From Deinococcus sp. QL22 (GTDB taxonomy: Bacteria; Deinococcota; Deinococci; Deinococcales; Deinococcaceae), in NCBI RefSeq assembly GCF_023370075.1, contig NZ_CP097149.1:2106001-2170000 (forward strand): a stretch of DNA of 64,000 nt, written 5' to 3'. A program made the position numbers and the translations under genes. Below, one piece after another: positions 10,372 to 20,827 of this stretch (positions are counted from its first letter, which is position 1; each line of letters opens with the position of its first letter). The notes beneath the pieces were generated by a model. It was not told the DNA's origin, searched no databases, and worked only from the letters and a program-made list of their open reading frames with translations.

Positions 10372-11145
10372 ATGGCCGAGGACCGTTCCTCCAAGTTGTC
10401 TGACGCTGACTTCCAGTCGCCCTTGAGCGAGCGTGACGAAAACCGTGCCCGCTTGAAGGCCAGCATCGACGCCCTGACCGAGCAGGCCAGCCTTCAGGTG
10501 AACTTGCAAAAAGAGCCGCTGAAAATGCTGGGCGGCGCTTCGGCAGTGGGCGCGGTGCTGGGCATGGTGGTGGGCCGCCAGTTCCGGCGCAGCAAGAAGA
10601 TTTATGTGGACGCCGCCAGCCCGGTCAAGCACCAGAAGGCCCTGATGAAAGTCCAGAAGGGTCAGAAGAGCAAGGGCGGCGTCGGTAGCGCCCTGATTGC
10701 CACGTTGGGCACGCTGGCCGTCAAGACCCTGACCGACAAGGTGATCACGCCGCGCCTGGAAGGAATGGCAAACTCCATGCTGGACAAGGCCGGACAGCCC
10801 GTGAGCAAGCCAGCAGCCAAGCCGGGTGCACCCAAAGCCGAGGCAGGCCACGCAGACGCTCCAGCCGACGTGCTGAAGGCCGCCTTGGGGAAACTGGGCA
10901 TCGGTAAACCAGCAGACCCCACCGAGGCCAAAGCAGAACGTGCCACACCTCTGCTCAGAACTCCGGCTCCGGCCACCCGTACCAGCGCTGTGCCTACCAG
11001 CAGCGTGGCTCCGGTCAGCACGGGCGGCGTCGCCAGCTTCATCAAGTCTCACCCCGGCCAGGTGCCCGCGCCCGAGAGCAAAGTCGAAGCCAAAGCGCAG
11101 GGCAGCGTGATTACCGAAACCGAGAAGGCAAATCCGAATCTCTGA
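10372..11145 (+). CDS. Hypothetical protein paired with holin-like protein
   Basis: A 257-residue basic protein not assigned to a family. It has a charged N-terminus (residues 1-45), a Gly/Ala-rich weakly hydrophobic helix GGASAVGAVLGMVVGRQF at about 54-71, a second hydrophobic segment near 103-125 (VGSALIATLGTLAVKTLTD), and a Lys/Ala/Pro-rich disordered C-terminus. The layout resembles small DUF3618/YqjD-like membrane-associated proteins that pair with DUF1469 proteins. AAGGAG lies upstream of the ATG inside the end of the preceding gene. A strong terminator follows. Confidence 0.65.
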   Translation: MAEDRSSKLSDADFQSPLSERDENRARLKASIDALTEQASLQVNLQKEPLKMLGGASAVGAVLGMVVGRQFRRSKKIYVDAASPVKHQKALMKVQKGQKSKGGVGSALIATLGTLAVKTLTDKVITPRLEGMANSMLDKAGQPVSKPAAKPGAPKAEAGHADAPADVLKAALGKLGIGKPADPTEAKAERATPLLRTPAPATRTSAVPTSSVAPVSTGGVASFIKSHPGQVPAPESKVEAKAQGSVITETEKANPNL

Positions 11146-11163
11146 TCGTTAAGAATCACCTTG

Positions 11164-11201
11164 AAAGCGCGGCCTACCGGATGAAGGGTAGGCCGCGCTT
11201 T
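11164..11201 (+). terminator. Strong rho-independent terminator
   Basis: Perfect 15-bp arms (11164-11178 and 11187-11201) with an 8-nt loop end in TTTT. It closes the two-gene operon 9365-11145. Confidence 0.88.
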
Positions 11202-11244
11202 TCTGAATGTTGGAGAATCTTGCTTGTCTGGTGTTGCTCTCTCC

Positions 11245-11335
11245 AGCTATGGGACTCGCAGAGGTGAGAAACAGAGAGGGGTACTGTGATAGCAGCGGGG
11301 TGAGGCGGCCACAGGGAAGCGAAAAATGCCCACTC
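11245..11335. repeat. Intergenic repeat related to 61213-61290
   Basis: This gap shares ordered words with the gap before pepF: GGGACT-GCAGA, GAAACAGAGAGGGG against GAAGCAGAGGGGG, and CCACAGGGAAG against CCACCAGGGAG. Two dispersed copies of one noncoding repeat are the simplest reading. Confidence 0.5.
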
Positions 11336-11344
11336 CCAACCCAA

Positions 11345-11385
11345 AACAGGCCCGGCGGATTTCTCCATACCGGGCCTGCTTTCGT
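11345..11385 (-). terminator. rpsA terminator (bidirectional)
   Basis: Arms CAGGCCCGG (11347-11355) and CCGGGCCTG (11370-11378), with a T-run on both strands, lie downstream of rpsA. Confidence 0.75.
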
Positions 11386-11441
11386 TTTCAACCAGTCAGA
11401 ACTCAGTCCTGCCTGACCCTCTAACCCTTACTCGTCAGCAC

Positions 11442-13274
<1,833 letters not shown>

Positions 13275-13356
13275 GAACTCCTGTCCTCCTGTGTGGCGGC
13301 ACTTGACATACCGTCACCACAATCCTGATACCTGCGCGTCGGCGCGGCAACACCTC

Positions 13357-13385
13357 AGTGTATCAGAGTGGGGGGGGTACAGCAA
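13357..13385 (-). promoter_or_regulatory. Sigma-70-type promoter of rpsA
   Basis: On the minus strand TTGCTG is followed after exactly 17 bp by TACACT. It lies about 85 bp upstream of the rpsA start. Confidence 0.7.
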
Positions 13386-13504
13386 CCGAATTTTGCGTGT
13401 ATTCGTGCGCTTAGGGCCGCGTCTGAACGCAGTCCATTCAATGTTTGGTCTATGCGGGCATGTTGCCCGCACACCCGCCTGACGCCTTTCTGATGCTGTG
13501 GGTG

Positions 13505-13533
13505 TTGACGCGTGCCGCCGCGCCCCTTATACT
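13505..13533 (+). promoter_or_regulatory. Sigma-70-type promoter of tRNA-Gln
   Basis: TTGACG (13505-13510) and TATACT (13528-13533) are separated by 17 bp, close to consensus. The tRNA begins about 80 bp later. Confidence 0.78.
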
Positions 13534-13614
13534 CCCTAACGCTCGTGCGCTGCGTTTGACGCTGTAGGCAGGGCAACTGTAGAGGTCTGCGGGCCGATCC
13601 AGTTTTGCTAACGG

Positions 13615-13688
13615 TGGGGCGTCGTCTAACGGCAGGACTCCGGTCTCTGACACCGTCAATTATGGTTCGAATCCATACGCCCCAACCA
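13615..13688 (+). tRNA. tRNA-Gln (anticodon CUG)
   Basis: A full cloverleaf can be drawn. The acceptor TGGGGCG pairs with CGCCCCA, the D-arm is GTC...GAC, and the anticodon loop CTCTGAC (13645-13651) carries CTG at 13647-13649. The T-arm is TATGG-TTCGAAT-CCATA, the discriminator is A, and CCA is encoded (13686-13688). The first anticodon-stem pair is a C-T mismatch. A terminator follows directly. Confidence 0.95.
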
Positions 13689-13693
13689 ACAAG

Positions 13694-13725
13694 AAAAAGC
13701 CTCTGCTTCGGCGGGGGCTTTTTTT
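13694..13725 (+). terminator. tRNA-Gln terminator
   Basis: A GC-rich stem closing a TTCG tetraloop is followed by seven T. Confidence 0.9.
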
Positions 13726-13839
13726 GTGTCTGAGACAGTCCGGATGCCTGTCAAAGTAAATTGAAAACGCAAATCACTTTATAAAGTAAACTGTGTCTTG
13801 CTGACCATCTCTAAACGTGACTGGTGGTACGCTCAGGCC

Positions 13840-14817
13840 ATGACCAGTGCCCAAAACCCTATCCAAGACCTTGACGTGGTGATCGTGGGGGGCGGCCCCG
13901 CCGGATTGACCGCCGCCATCTATACGGGCCGCGCCAACCTGTCCACCCTCATTCTGGAAAAGGGCTTGCCGGGCGGCCAAATTGCCCAGACCGAGGAAGT
14001 CGAAAACTACCCCGGTTTCCCCGATCCGATTCCCGGGATGGAACTGGCCGAGCGCATGGTGAAGCAGGCCGAAAAGTTCGGCGCACGCATTGAAATGGAT
14101 GAGGTGGAATCCATCGAATCCACGCCCCAGCACCATCCGTATATGTTTACGGTGCGCGGCTACAGCGGCACCTACCGCGCCAAAAGCGTGATCCTGAGTA
14201 CCGGGGCCAACCCCAAGCGCCTGAACGTGCCTGGTGAGGAAGCCTACTGGGGCCGGGGCGTCAGCACCTGTGCCACCTGCGACGGCTTCTTTTACCGCGG
14301 CAAAAAGGTGGTCGTGGTGGGTGGCGGCGACGCCGCCGTGGAAGAGGGTCTGTTCCTGACCAAGTTTGCCGATGAAGTCACCCTGATTCACCGCCGCGAC
14401 ACCCTGCGGGCCAACAAAGTCGCGCAGGCCCGCGCCCTGGCCAACCCCAAAATGAAGTTCATCTGGGACACTGCCGTCGAAGAAATTCAGGGCGACGGTA
14501 GCGTCAGCAATGTGCGCCTGAAGAACCTGAAGACCGGAGCCGTCAGCGACTTTGCCACCGACGGCGTCTTCATCTTTATCGGCCACATTCCCAACACCGA
14601 CTTCGTGAAGGGTACGGTCAAACTGCGCGACGACGGCTACGTGGACGTGACCGACGAGATCTACACCAGCGTCCCGATGTTGTTTGCAGCAGGTGACGTG
14701 AGTGACCATGTGTACCGCCAGTTGGCGACCAGTGTCGGCGCAGGCACACGCGCCGCCATGAGCGCCGAACGCGCCCTGGCCGCATTGGAACTGGAAACGG
14801 TGACAGCTGCCGACTGA
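13840..14817 (+). CDS. trxB: Thioredoxin reductase
   Basis: A 325-residue low-molecular-weight thioredoxin reductase, which passes electrons from NADPH through FAD and a redox disulfide to thioredoxin. The FAD-binding motif [19 protein letters not shown] is at residues 13-31, the active-site CATC is Cys144/Cys147, the second nucleotide fold is [16 protein letters not shown], and the C-terminal FAD motif reads [14 protein letters not shown] 13840 is chosen because TACGCT (13828-13833) ends 6 nt upstream, as in leaderless Deinococcus genes; a longer TTG-started frame has no support. Confidence 0.95.
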   Translation: MTSAQNPIQDLDVVIVGGGPAGLTAAIYTGRANLSTLILEKGLPGGQIAQTEEVENYPGFPDPIPGMELAERMVKQAEKFGARIEMDEVESIESTPQHHPYMFTVRGYSGTYRAKSVILSTGANPKRLNVPGEEAYWGRGVSTCATCDGFFYRGKKVVVVGGGDAAVEEGLFLTKFADEVTLIHRRDTLRANKVAQARALANPKMKFIWDTAVEEIQGDGSVSNVRLKNLKTGAVSDFATDGVFIFIGHIPNTDFVKGTVKLRDDGYVDVTDEIYTSVPMLFAAGDVSDHVYRQLATSVGAGTRAAMSAERALAALELETVTAAD

Positions 14818-14858
14818 GGACGCAGTTGTTGCAGAGGGGAGGCCGGGCCACTGCGTCC
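14818..14858 (+). terminator. Hairpin after trxB
   Basis: Arms GGACGCAGT (14818-14826) and ACTGCGTCC (14850-14858) are followed by a pyrimidine-rich stretch. Confidence 0.55.
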
Positions 14859-14944
14859 AGCTTCCCCTTCTTTCTTCCATCCGGCCGACTTCCCACTCTC
14901 TGAGACTTTTGTTACAAACCTGCGTTTACGCTTATTCTGTCTCC

Positions 14945-15460
14945 ATGCTGCACCTCTCGCCCCTCCAGCGGCTGATTCGCAAGGTGCGCGGCTACGCGGG
15001 CAAGGCGCTTCGCCTGAGCCGGAGCCTGAGCATTCGCACGGCCCAGCCCGAAGACAATTGGGCCGCCGAATATCTGACGCCCGAAGAAGCCCGCGTGTAC
15101 GGCGGGATGGACGCCCGTGACCGCGAACATGCCTGCCGTGTGGCCCGCCACCTGCTGCGCGATTATCCCCAAGCCGAGCCAGAAGTAGTGGCCGCCGCCC
15201 TGCTGCACGACTGCGGCAAAAGCCTGCGCCCGTATTACGTGATAGAGCGCGTGCTGGTGGGCCTGATTCCCAACCGCCTGGCACGGCTGCTGCCGCCTGT
15301 GGGGGCCATCGGCATCCGGGCCAATCACCCGGAATTGGGCGCACAATTGCTGGCCCGCGCCGGAGCAAGGCCGCGTGTGGCCCGACTGGTGGCCCGCCAT
15401 CATCACCCGGTAGGCGATCCGGATGCCGCGCTGCTGCACCACTACGACGATCTGGAATAG
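14945..15460 (+). CDS. HD-domain protein
   Basis: A 171-residue metal-dependent phosphohydrolase-like protein of the HD superfamily. Ligand-type residues are visible: His in [12 protein letters not shown], the HD pair in [11 protein letters not shown], and later histidines in [10 protein letters not shown] and ARHHHPVGD. Families of this layout often act on nucleotides, but the substrate is not shown. TATTCT (14933-14938) ends 6 nt before the ATG, so the mRNA is probably leaderless. The broken nucleotidyltransferase gene starts 10 nt after its stop, so the two form a transcription unit. Confidence 0.8.
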   Translation: MLHLSPLQRLIRKVRGYAGKALRLSRSLSIRTAQPEDNWAAEYLTPEEARVYGGMDARDREHACRVARHLLRDYPQAEPEVVAAALLHDCGKSLRPYYVIERVLVGLIPNRLARLLPPVGAIGIRANHPELGAQLLARAGARPRVARLVARHHHPVGDPDAALLHHYDDLE

Positions 15461-15470
15461 GGGAGAGACC

Positions 15471-16487
15471 ATGGATTCTTTAACGCTTGCCACCCAACGC
15501 CTGACCGACGCCCTGGGTTCTGTCCTAGAACGGGGCCGAACCACCGGCATTTTCGCCCTTTCGCTGGGTGGCCCTGGCAGTGTGCCTGCGCTCACCGATC
15601 TGGACAGGCCCGAACTGCATCTGGATCTGTGGCCCGGTACGCCCGCCGAGGCGGCGCTTATTGGACTGGGCTACACGCAGCAACCCGGCGGCACGTTCCT
15701 GCATCCCGGCGGTTGGCGAGTCGTTGTTGCGGAGGAAGGCACGGCCTGGGCCACCGACCAGGCGGCGCTCCGTGATCTGCTCCTGACTGTGCCCGACGCG
15801 GCTCAGCGTTACCGCGCCGCTTTTCTGCAGTCTGGCCGCACCCATGCAGATGCTGTGTTGCTGCCCGATGCTTATGCCTACCATGCTCAAACGGTGGGGT
15901 TTGCTCCAGCGCTGTTTGCTGCCCAGACGCTGGCCCCGCTGAACTTGCCCTGGATGCTGGCAGGTGGCTGGGCGCTGGATGCGTGGCATGGCACGGTCAC
16001 GCGCCCACATTAAGACATAGACGTGACTTTGCCCCGGCACAGGCAAGGCGAAGTGCGGGAAGCGTTGGCGTCTGCAGGATGGCGGCTGGACGCCTGCCGG
16101 GCTGGGACGTATCACGCTTGGACAGCTCCGATAGAGGCCCCCGACCACCAGGCCCACGCACGCCATTCAGGGTTGCCCCACGTCCAACTGCTGGATGTGC
16201 TGCTCACCGACTCTGATGATGAAACGTGGATTTACCGCCGCGACCCCCGCGTGACCTTGCCAATGGGGCAGGCCCGCCTGATCGGCGCACAGGGCCTGCC
16301 CCATCTGGCCCCAGAAGCCGTGCTTCTGTTTAAGAGCCGCACTGCAGGCCGTGATCCCAGAGGCAAAGACCAGCGCGATTTTGCCCGCACCCTGCCCACG
16401 CTGAAGACCGAAGCCCGCGCATGGCTGGAAGGTGCCTTACAACTCACGTCGCCGGGGCACGAATGGTTGGCGGCGCTGGTGAATTGA
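15471..16487 (+). pseudogene. Nucleotidyltransferase (aminoglycoside adenylyltransferase-like) broken by in-frame TAA
   Basis: One frame of about 338 codons starts at ATG 15471 and is interrupted by a single TAA at 16011-16013. Before the stop the protein ends LPWMLAGGWALDAWHGTVTRPH and after it continues DIDVTLPRHRQGEVREAL. Together these give the AGGWALD...RPH-x-DID(V/I) core of the AadB/MNT-like nucleotidyltransferase superfamily, where the lost residue lies next to the metal-binding Asp pair. The C-terminal part (HLAPEAVLLFKSR...KDQRDFARTLP) also fits. A GTG at 16023 could restart translation but would lack the GGW part of the site. It lies in one unit with the HD gene. Confidence 0.75.
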
Positions 16488-16504
16488 TCAGCCTGATGCC
16501 CACG

Positions 16505-16540
16505 AAAAAAACAGCCCTGAGGTCGCCCCCAGAACTGTTT
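16505..16540 (-). terminator. Terminator of the tandem slyD gene
   Basis: On the minus strand, CTGGGG-GCGA-CCTCAG forms an inner 6-bp stem with a GNRA loop, extended after a small internal loop by AAACAG/CTGTTT and a T-run. Confidence 0.75.
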
Positions 16541-16562
16541 CTCGGTGTACTGCGCTCAGACT

Positions 16563-17597
16563 TTAATCGTGCTCGTGCATCCCCGCGCTGTGGGCATGGC
16601 CGTGTTCCAGTTCTTCGGAGGTAGCGTCGCGCACGCTCATCACCGTCACGTCAAAGTTCAGCACCTGGCCTGCCAGCGGCGGATTAAAGTCCACTTTCAC
16701 GGTGTCGCCATCCATGCTCATGACCGTGAAGGGCAGCACGCTTCCGTCCTCAGCCTGCGCGTAGTAGGTGGATCCCACTTCAATGTCGTCCTCGAAATCG
16801 GCGCGGTCTAATTCATCCACGTTGTCTTCGTCGCGGGGGCCGTAGCCGTCTTCGGGCTGCACCGTCACTTGCAGCGTTTCGCCTGCCGAGCGGCCTTCTA
16901 TGGCCTGCTCCAGGCCGGGAATGATGTTGCTGTGGCCGTGCAGGTAAGTCAGCGGCTCGCCCGGCTCGCTCCGATCAACGATTTCGCCGTCTACGGTGAG
17001 TTGGTAATCCAGTTCCACCACTTTGTCCTGGGCAATCTTCATGGTCATGAGGTCTCCTGTGGCCGCTGGTTCCGGCTCGCCCAACTCCGAGGCGTCAATA
17101 GTCAAAATGTCTCGTTCGTCGTCGTGGTCGTGCATTCCGGCGGTGTGGGCATGACCGTGTTCCAGTTCTTCGGGCGTGGCGCCGCGCACCGTCAGCACCG
17201 TTACGTCAAAGTCCAGCACTTCTCCGGCCAGAGGCACATTGAAGTCCACCCGCACGGTGTCGCCGTCTATCTCCAGCACCGTAAACGGCACCACTTGGCC
17301 GTCCTCGTCCTGCGCGTAGTAGGTCGCTCCGACTTCGATATCGTCGTCAAAGTCTTCCCGGCCCAGCACGTCTATATTGTCTTCGTCGCGTAGGCCGTAG
17401 CCGTCTTCGGGCTGCACCGTCACCTGTAGGCTGTCGCCCACGCCTTTGCCTTCCAGCACACGCTCTAGGCCGGGAATGATGCCGTTGTGTCCGTGTAGGT
17501 AGGTCAGCGGGTCGCCGGGTTCACTGGCGTCCATAGTTTCGCCGTTCACCCTGAGCTTGTACTCCACTTCCACCACTTTGTCCTGAGTAATCTTCAT
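16563..17597 (-). CDS. Tandem-fused SlyD-type FKBP peptidyl-prolyl isomerase
   Basis: A 344-residue protein made of two complete SlyD-like units. Unit 1 spans about residues 1-164 and unit 2 starts at residue 184. Each begins MKI-QDKVVE, carries the FKBP core with GDPLTYLHGHNGIIPGLE or GEPLTYLHGHSNIIPGLE, the inserted-in-flap domain (EDGYG-RDEDN), and ends in a His-rich metal-binding tail (HGHAHTAGMHDHD and HGHAHSAGMHEHD). SlyD isomerises proline bonds, chaperones folding and binds nickel. ATG 17597 follows GGAGAG. AGGAG also precedes the internal ATG 17048, so unit 2 may be made separately. The frame extends upstream to 18008 but there overlaps moeA. Confidence 0.9.
   Translation of the reverse strand: MKITQDKVVEVEYKLRVNGETMDASEPGDPLTYLHGHNGIIPGLERVLEGKGVGDSLQVTVQPEDGYGLRDEDNIDVLGREDFDDDIEVGATYYAQDEDGQVVPFTVLEIDGDTVRVDFNVPLAGEVLDFDVTVLTVRGATPEELEHGHAHTAGMHDHDDERDILTIDASELGEPEPAATGDLMTMKIAQDKVVELDYQLTVDGEIVDRSEPGEPLTYLHGHSNIIPGLEQAIEGRSAGETLQVTVQPEDGYGPRDEDNVDELDRADFEDDIEVGSTYYAQAEDGSVLPFTVMSMDGDTVKVDFNPPLAGQVLNFDVTVMSVRDATSEELEHGHAHSAGMHEHD
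17054..17058 (-). promoter_or_regulatory. Internal ribosome-binding site in tandem slyD
   Basis: AGGAG on the minus strand lies 5 nt before an in-frame ATG (17048) and 11 nt before a second (17042), exactly at the start of the second SlyD unit. It suggests that unit 2 was, or still is, translated on its own. Confidence 0.6.
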
Positions 17598-17756
17598 GCG
17601 CTCTCCGTTCCCCCGCTGACTTGCTGCGGGCATTGCCCAAAAGTGTACCCTCTGGGGTGCCTGACTGGGCGGCGTATGGCCGAACCGTGAGAAATTGCAT
17701 CTCAACTCCTTCAAGAATTCAGCCAGCATAAATCCGCTCTGCCGTATCCTGCCCGC

Positions 17757-18956
17757 ATGACTGCCGCCCGCCCGCCTGAGTTTCCTATGTTCGTCAGTGT
17801 GGACGAAGCCCGCCGGATGCTGGCCGCCCTGCTGCCGCCGCCCGAAACCGAGTGGGTGGGTGTGGGGCAGGCGCATGGGCGCACGCTGGCCGAGCCTTTG
17901 ACCGCGTTGGTCAGCCATCCCAGCGCCACCGAGAGTGCGCTGGACGGAATCGCCTGCCGCGCCACCGATACGCTGACGGCCTCCCAGTCCACGCCCACGC
18001 GCCTGCAAGTGACCGGGGAAAGCCGCGCCGGAGTGCCCTTTGCCGGAACGGTTGGCCCTGGCGAGTGCATCCGCATTTACACGGGTGCGCCCATGCCCGC
18101 CGGAGCCGACGCGATTGCGCCCGTAGAACAGTTGCTAGACGACGGCCCCGAATTTGTAATGGTGCAGCGTCCCGCCAGCCCCGCCGATGTGCGCCCGGAA
18201 GGCGGCGACTTTCGCGCCGGAGAACAGGTCATGCCTGCTGGACTGCTCCTGACCGCGCCGCGTGTGGCGTTGGCTGCCGCGCTCGGCCACGCCCGCATCC
18301 CAGTGCGCCGCAAACTGCGTGTGGCGCTCCTTTCGACCGGAGACGAAGTGATCGAACCCGGCCTGCCGCTGCTGCCCGGTCAGGTGTACGACAGCAACCG
18401 CATTGGTCTGAGTGCCATGCTGCACGACTCCGGCTGCGAAGTGCTGCCCCTCGGCCACGCGCCTGACAGCCCGGCAGCGCTTCAGGCGGCCATAGACAGC
18501 ATCGGCGGCGCAGATCTGCTGCTCACCAGCGGCGGCGTCAGCATGGGCAAATATGACTTTATGCGTGACCTGCTGATCGGTCAGGGCCGCGTCTCGTTCT
18601 GGAAGGTACGGATGCGGCCCGGTGGCCCCGCGCTCCTCGGCGGCTGGAACGGCCTTCCAGTCTTCGGCCTGCCGGGAAATCCAGTCAGCAGCCTCGTGGT
18701 CTTTCATGTCATCGTGCGTCCCGCCCTGACCGGACAGCCCGTGCAGACACTCCGCCTGCGGGCGGCCACACCCTTTCGCGGCATCCCCGACAAAATGGCC
18801 TTCTGGCGGGCCAATATCGTGGGCGGCGGGGTGCATGACTACGGCCAACAGGGCAGCGGTGTTCTACGGTCTCTCAGTGAAGCCGGGGCGCTGGTGGTGG
18901 TGCCGGAAGGCGGCGGCGTGGCGGTGGGGGAGGATGTGGACGTGGTGTTGCTGTAA
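17757..18956 (+). CDS. moeA: Molybdopterin molybdenumtransferase
   Basis: A 399-residue MoeA, which inserts molybdate into adenylated molybdopterin in molybdenum-cofactor synthesis. The MoCF-binding region is clear: LLSTGDEVIEPG, VYDSNRIGLSAML, LLTSGGVSMGKYDFM and FGLPGNPVSSLVVF. The N-terminal domain (ATESALDGIACR in place of the usual MDGYA) and IRIYTGAPMPAGADAI also fit. TATCCT (17745-17750) ends 6 nt before the ATG, supporting leaderless transcription. No other molybdenum-cofactor genes are adjacent. Confidence 0.93.
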   Translation: MTAARPPEFPMFVSVDEARRMLAALLPPPETEWVGVGQAHGRTLAEPLTALVSHPSATESALDGIACRATDTLTASQSTPTRLQVTGESRAGVPFAGTVGPGECIRIYTGAPMPAGADAIAPVEQLLDDGPEFVMVQRPASPADVRPEGGDFRAGEQVMPAGLLLTAPRVALAAALGHARIPVRRKLRVALLSTGDEVIEPGLPLLPGQVYDSNRIGLSAMLHDSGCEVLPLGHAPDSPAALQAAIDSIGGADLLLTSGGVSMGKYDFMRDLLIGQGRVSFWKVRMRPGGPALLGGWNGLPVFGLPGNPVSSLVVFHVIVRPALTGQPVQTLRLRAATPFRGIPDKMAFWRANIVGGGVHDYGQQGSGVLRSLSEAGALVVVPEGGGVAVGEDVDVVLL

Positions 18957-18996
18957 GTGCACTGCTTGGGAAGCGATGTGTGGGCTGTAGAACGTG

Positions 18997-19383
18997 CTAG
19001 CCGACTTTTCTGCCCTTTCCTGCCCGCCACACCAGCCACATCAACAGGGGTTGCAGCGGCAGCCTCAGCCACAGCGCCCATTCCGGCAGCGGGCGATAGC
19101 GTTCGGCGTTCACGGCCATATTCAGATTGGCGGGAAATACGGTCAGCAGCAGCGCCAGCAGACCCAGGCGTGCGGCGGGGCGCGTGGCCGGATGCAGCAA
19201 CCCCAACCCGCCCGCGATTTCCGCGGCTCCACTGAGCAGTGTGGCTGTGCGTGCAGGCATCGGCACCCAACTCGGCACGATTGTGTCGAACGGTTGCGGC
19301 CGAACGAAATGCATCACGCCCGCAAAAGTAAACAGGGCAGCCAGGAACAGCAGATCAGGCGTGAGCTTAGGCGGAAGCTTCAT
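18997..19383 (-). CDS. DoxX-like four-helix membrane protein
   Basis: A 128-residue integral membrane protein with four predicted helices (about residues 10-27, 45-62, 68-88, 103-120). The pattern MHFVRPQPFDTIVP...SGAAEIAGGLGLLHPATRPAARLGL matches small DoxX/DoxD-like proteins. Function in this subfamily is not established. The stop lies near the moeA end (convergent); dcd lies 4 bp upstream of its start on the same strand, so it is probably co-transcribed with dcd. Confidence 0.75.
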   Translation of the reverse strand: MKLPPKLTPDLLFLAALFTFAGVMHFVRPQPFDTIVPSWVPMPARTATLLSGAAEIAGGLGLLHPATRPAARLGLLALLLTVFPANLNMAVNAERYRPLPEWALWLRLPLQPLLMWLVWRAGKGRKVG

Positions 19384-19387
19384 TCGA

Positions 19388-19948
19388 TTAAAGGCGCGGC
19401 AGGGTCACACCTGTTTGGCCCTGATACTTGCCTTTACGGTCTCCATACGTGACTTCGGGGCGCTCGCCTTCAAAGAAAAGAAGCTGCACACAACCTTCGT
19501 TGGCGTACATCTTGGCGGGAAGCGGCGTGGTATTGCTAAATTCCAGCGTCACATGACCTTCCCAGCCGGGCTCTAAAGGGGTCACGTTGGCGACTATGCC
19601 ACAACGCGCATAAGTTGACTTACCCACCGCTACGACCATGACATTATCCGGAATTTTCATGTATTCCAATGACCTTGCCAATACGAAACTGTTGGGTGGA
19701 ATGATAATTGTTTCTGATTGAATATCCACAAACGAGCGGTCATCAAAGTTTTTGGGATCGACCAGTGCACCGTGGACATTGGTAAATACCTTCCATTCGT
19801 CGGCGCAGCGCAGGTCATAGCCAAAGCTGCTGAGGCCGTAGCTGATGACCTGCGCGTTGTCTGAAGTGCGGACCAGTCGGTCTTCAAAGGGCGTGATCAT
19901 GCCCTCCAGGGCCAGTTGCCGGATGCGCCAGTCGGGAAGAATGCTCAT
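19388..19948 (-). CDS. dcd: dCTP deaminase
   Basis: A 186-residue dCTP deaminase, which makes dUTP for thymidylate synthesis. The N-terminal [13 protein letters not shown], the strand [29 protein letters not shown], the catalytic Glu in [15 protein letters not shown] and the C-terminal [13 protein letters not shown] are all typical. ATG 19948 is chosen because the -10 box TACCAT (19956-19961 on plus) ends 7 nt upstream; the alternative ATG at 19957 overlaps that box. Confidence 0.94.
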   Translation of the reverse strand: MSILPDWRIRQLALEGMITPFEDRLVRTSDNAQVISYGLSSFGYDLRCADEWKVFTNVHGALVDPKNFDDRSFVDIQSETIIIPPNSFVLARSLEYMKIPDNVMVVAVGKSTYARCGIVANVTPLEPGWEGHVTLEFSNTTPLPAKMYANEGCVQLLFFEGERPEVTYGDRKGKYQGQTGVTLPRL

Positions 19949-20001
19949 AGGCTGCATGGTAGCGGGTGACGGGTAGGGTGCGGGCGGGCTAGGCTGTGCG
20001 G

Positions 20002-20796
20002 GTGCGTGTGGCAGTGATTTCGGATGTGCATGGCAATGCGTTTGCGCTGGACGCCGTGCTGGCAGAGCTTCGGCAGGCTTCTCCTGACCTGATCCTCAAT
20101 CTGGGCGATCAGGTGGAGGGGGTGGCCGACCCGGCGCAGGCCGCAGAAGTACAGGCTGAACTCGCTTCCGCCGGGGCGCTGGAAGTGCGCGGCAACAACG
20201 AGGAAAAGCTCTGGCCGGAGGGTCGCCGCTCGGCCCTGTCGCGCTCCTTTGGCGAGTGGCTGAGCGGGCAGGTGGACGCCCCCGCTCTGGCACGCCTGGC
20301 TGCCCTGCCTCTCACGGTTTCTGCGCTGGACGGCGAACTGCTGGCCTGTCACGGCACCCCCGATAGCGCGTGGCACAGCCTGCTCTGGGAATGGCAGCCT
20401 GAAGGGGCAGGCCCGCATGGTCAAAGTGGCAGGGGCTTTTACCGCTCCCGTGACCCGCGCCGGGTGCTGAGGCAGCTCGAACCACTGTATTTGGGGGGGC
20501 GGGGCACGGGCGTGGTGGTTTGCGGCCACACCCACCGCCCCGGCGCAACCCGTGTGGGCAACATACTATTGGTCAATGCTGGAGCCGTCAGCGATCAGGT
20601 AGATGGCGATCCCCGCGCCCGCTGGACACTGCTGGAGCGGCGTGCAGGCGCGTGGTCGGTGAATTTTTGCGCCGTGCCCTATGACGTAGAGGCCGCCGTG
20701 CGCTGGGCCGAAACCCATTCTCCGTTCGGAGCCTTTGTGGGCGGCATGCTCCGCAACGCCACCTTTGATGGGCGCGGAGTGGGGGAGGGGCGTTGA
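20002..20796 (+). CDS. Calcineurin-like metallophosphoesterase
   Basis: A 264-residue metallophosphoesterase of the YfcE/diadenosine-phosphatase type. Metal-site motifs are in order: [38 protein letters not shown] and VCGHTHRPG. The substrate could be a phosphodiester or nucleotide and is not shown. GTG 20002 is chosen because TAGGCT (19990-19995) ends 6 nt upstream; an in-frame GTG at 19996 would touch the box. It is divergent from dcd. Confidence 0.87.
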   Translation: MRVAVISDVHGNAFALDAVLAELRQASPDLILNLGDQVEGVADPAQAAEVQAELASAGALEVRGNNEEKLWPEGRRSALSRSFGEWLSGQVDAPALARLAALPLTVSALDGELLACHGTPDSAWHSLLWEWQPEGAGPHGQSGRGFYRSRDPRRVLRQLEPLYLGGRGTGVVVCGHTHRPGATRVGNILLVNAGAVSDQVDGDPRARWTLLERRAGAWSVNFCAVPYDVEAAVRWAETHSPFGAFVGGMLRNATFDGRGVGEGR

Positions 20797-20827
20797 CGGG
20801 CGAAATACAGGCGGTACGCTGGGGTGA

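Larger units (their letters stand above)
13275..13614. other. Divergent promoter region, rpsA and tRNA-Gln
   Basis: This 340-bp gap holds no gene. It contains the rpsA promoter on the minus strand and a strong promoter for tRNA-Gln on the plus strand; a second weaker plus-strand pair, TTGACG (13556-13561) with GTAGAG 17 bp later, lies nearer the tRNA. Confidence 0.6.

Noticed and set aside
16563..18008. Upstream extension of the tandem SlyD frame
   Set aside because: The extra 137 residues overlap moeA antisense and carry no motif; ATG 17597 has a ribosome-binding site.
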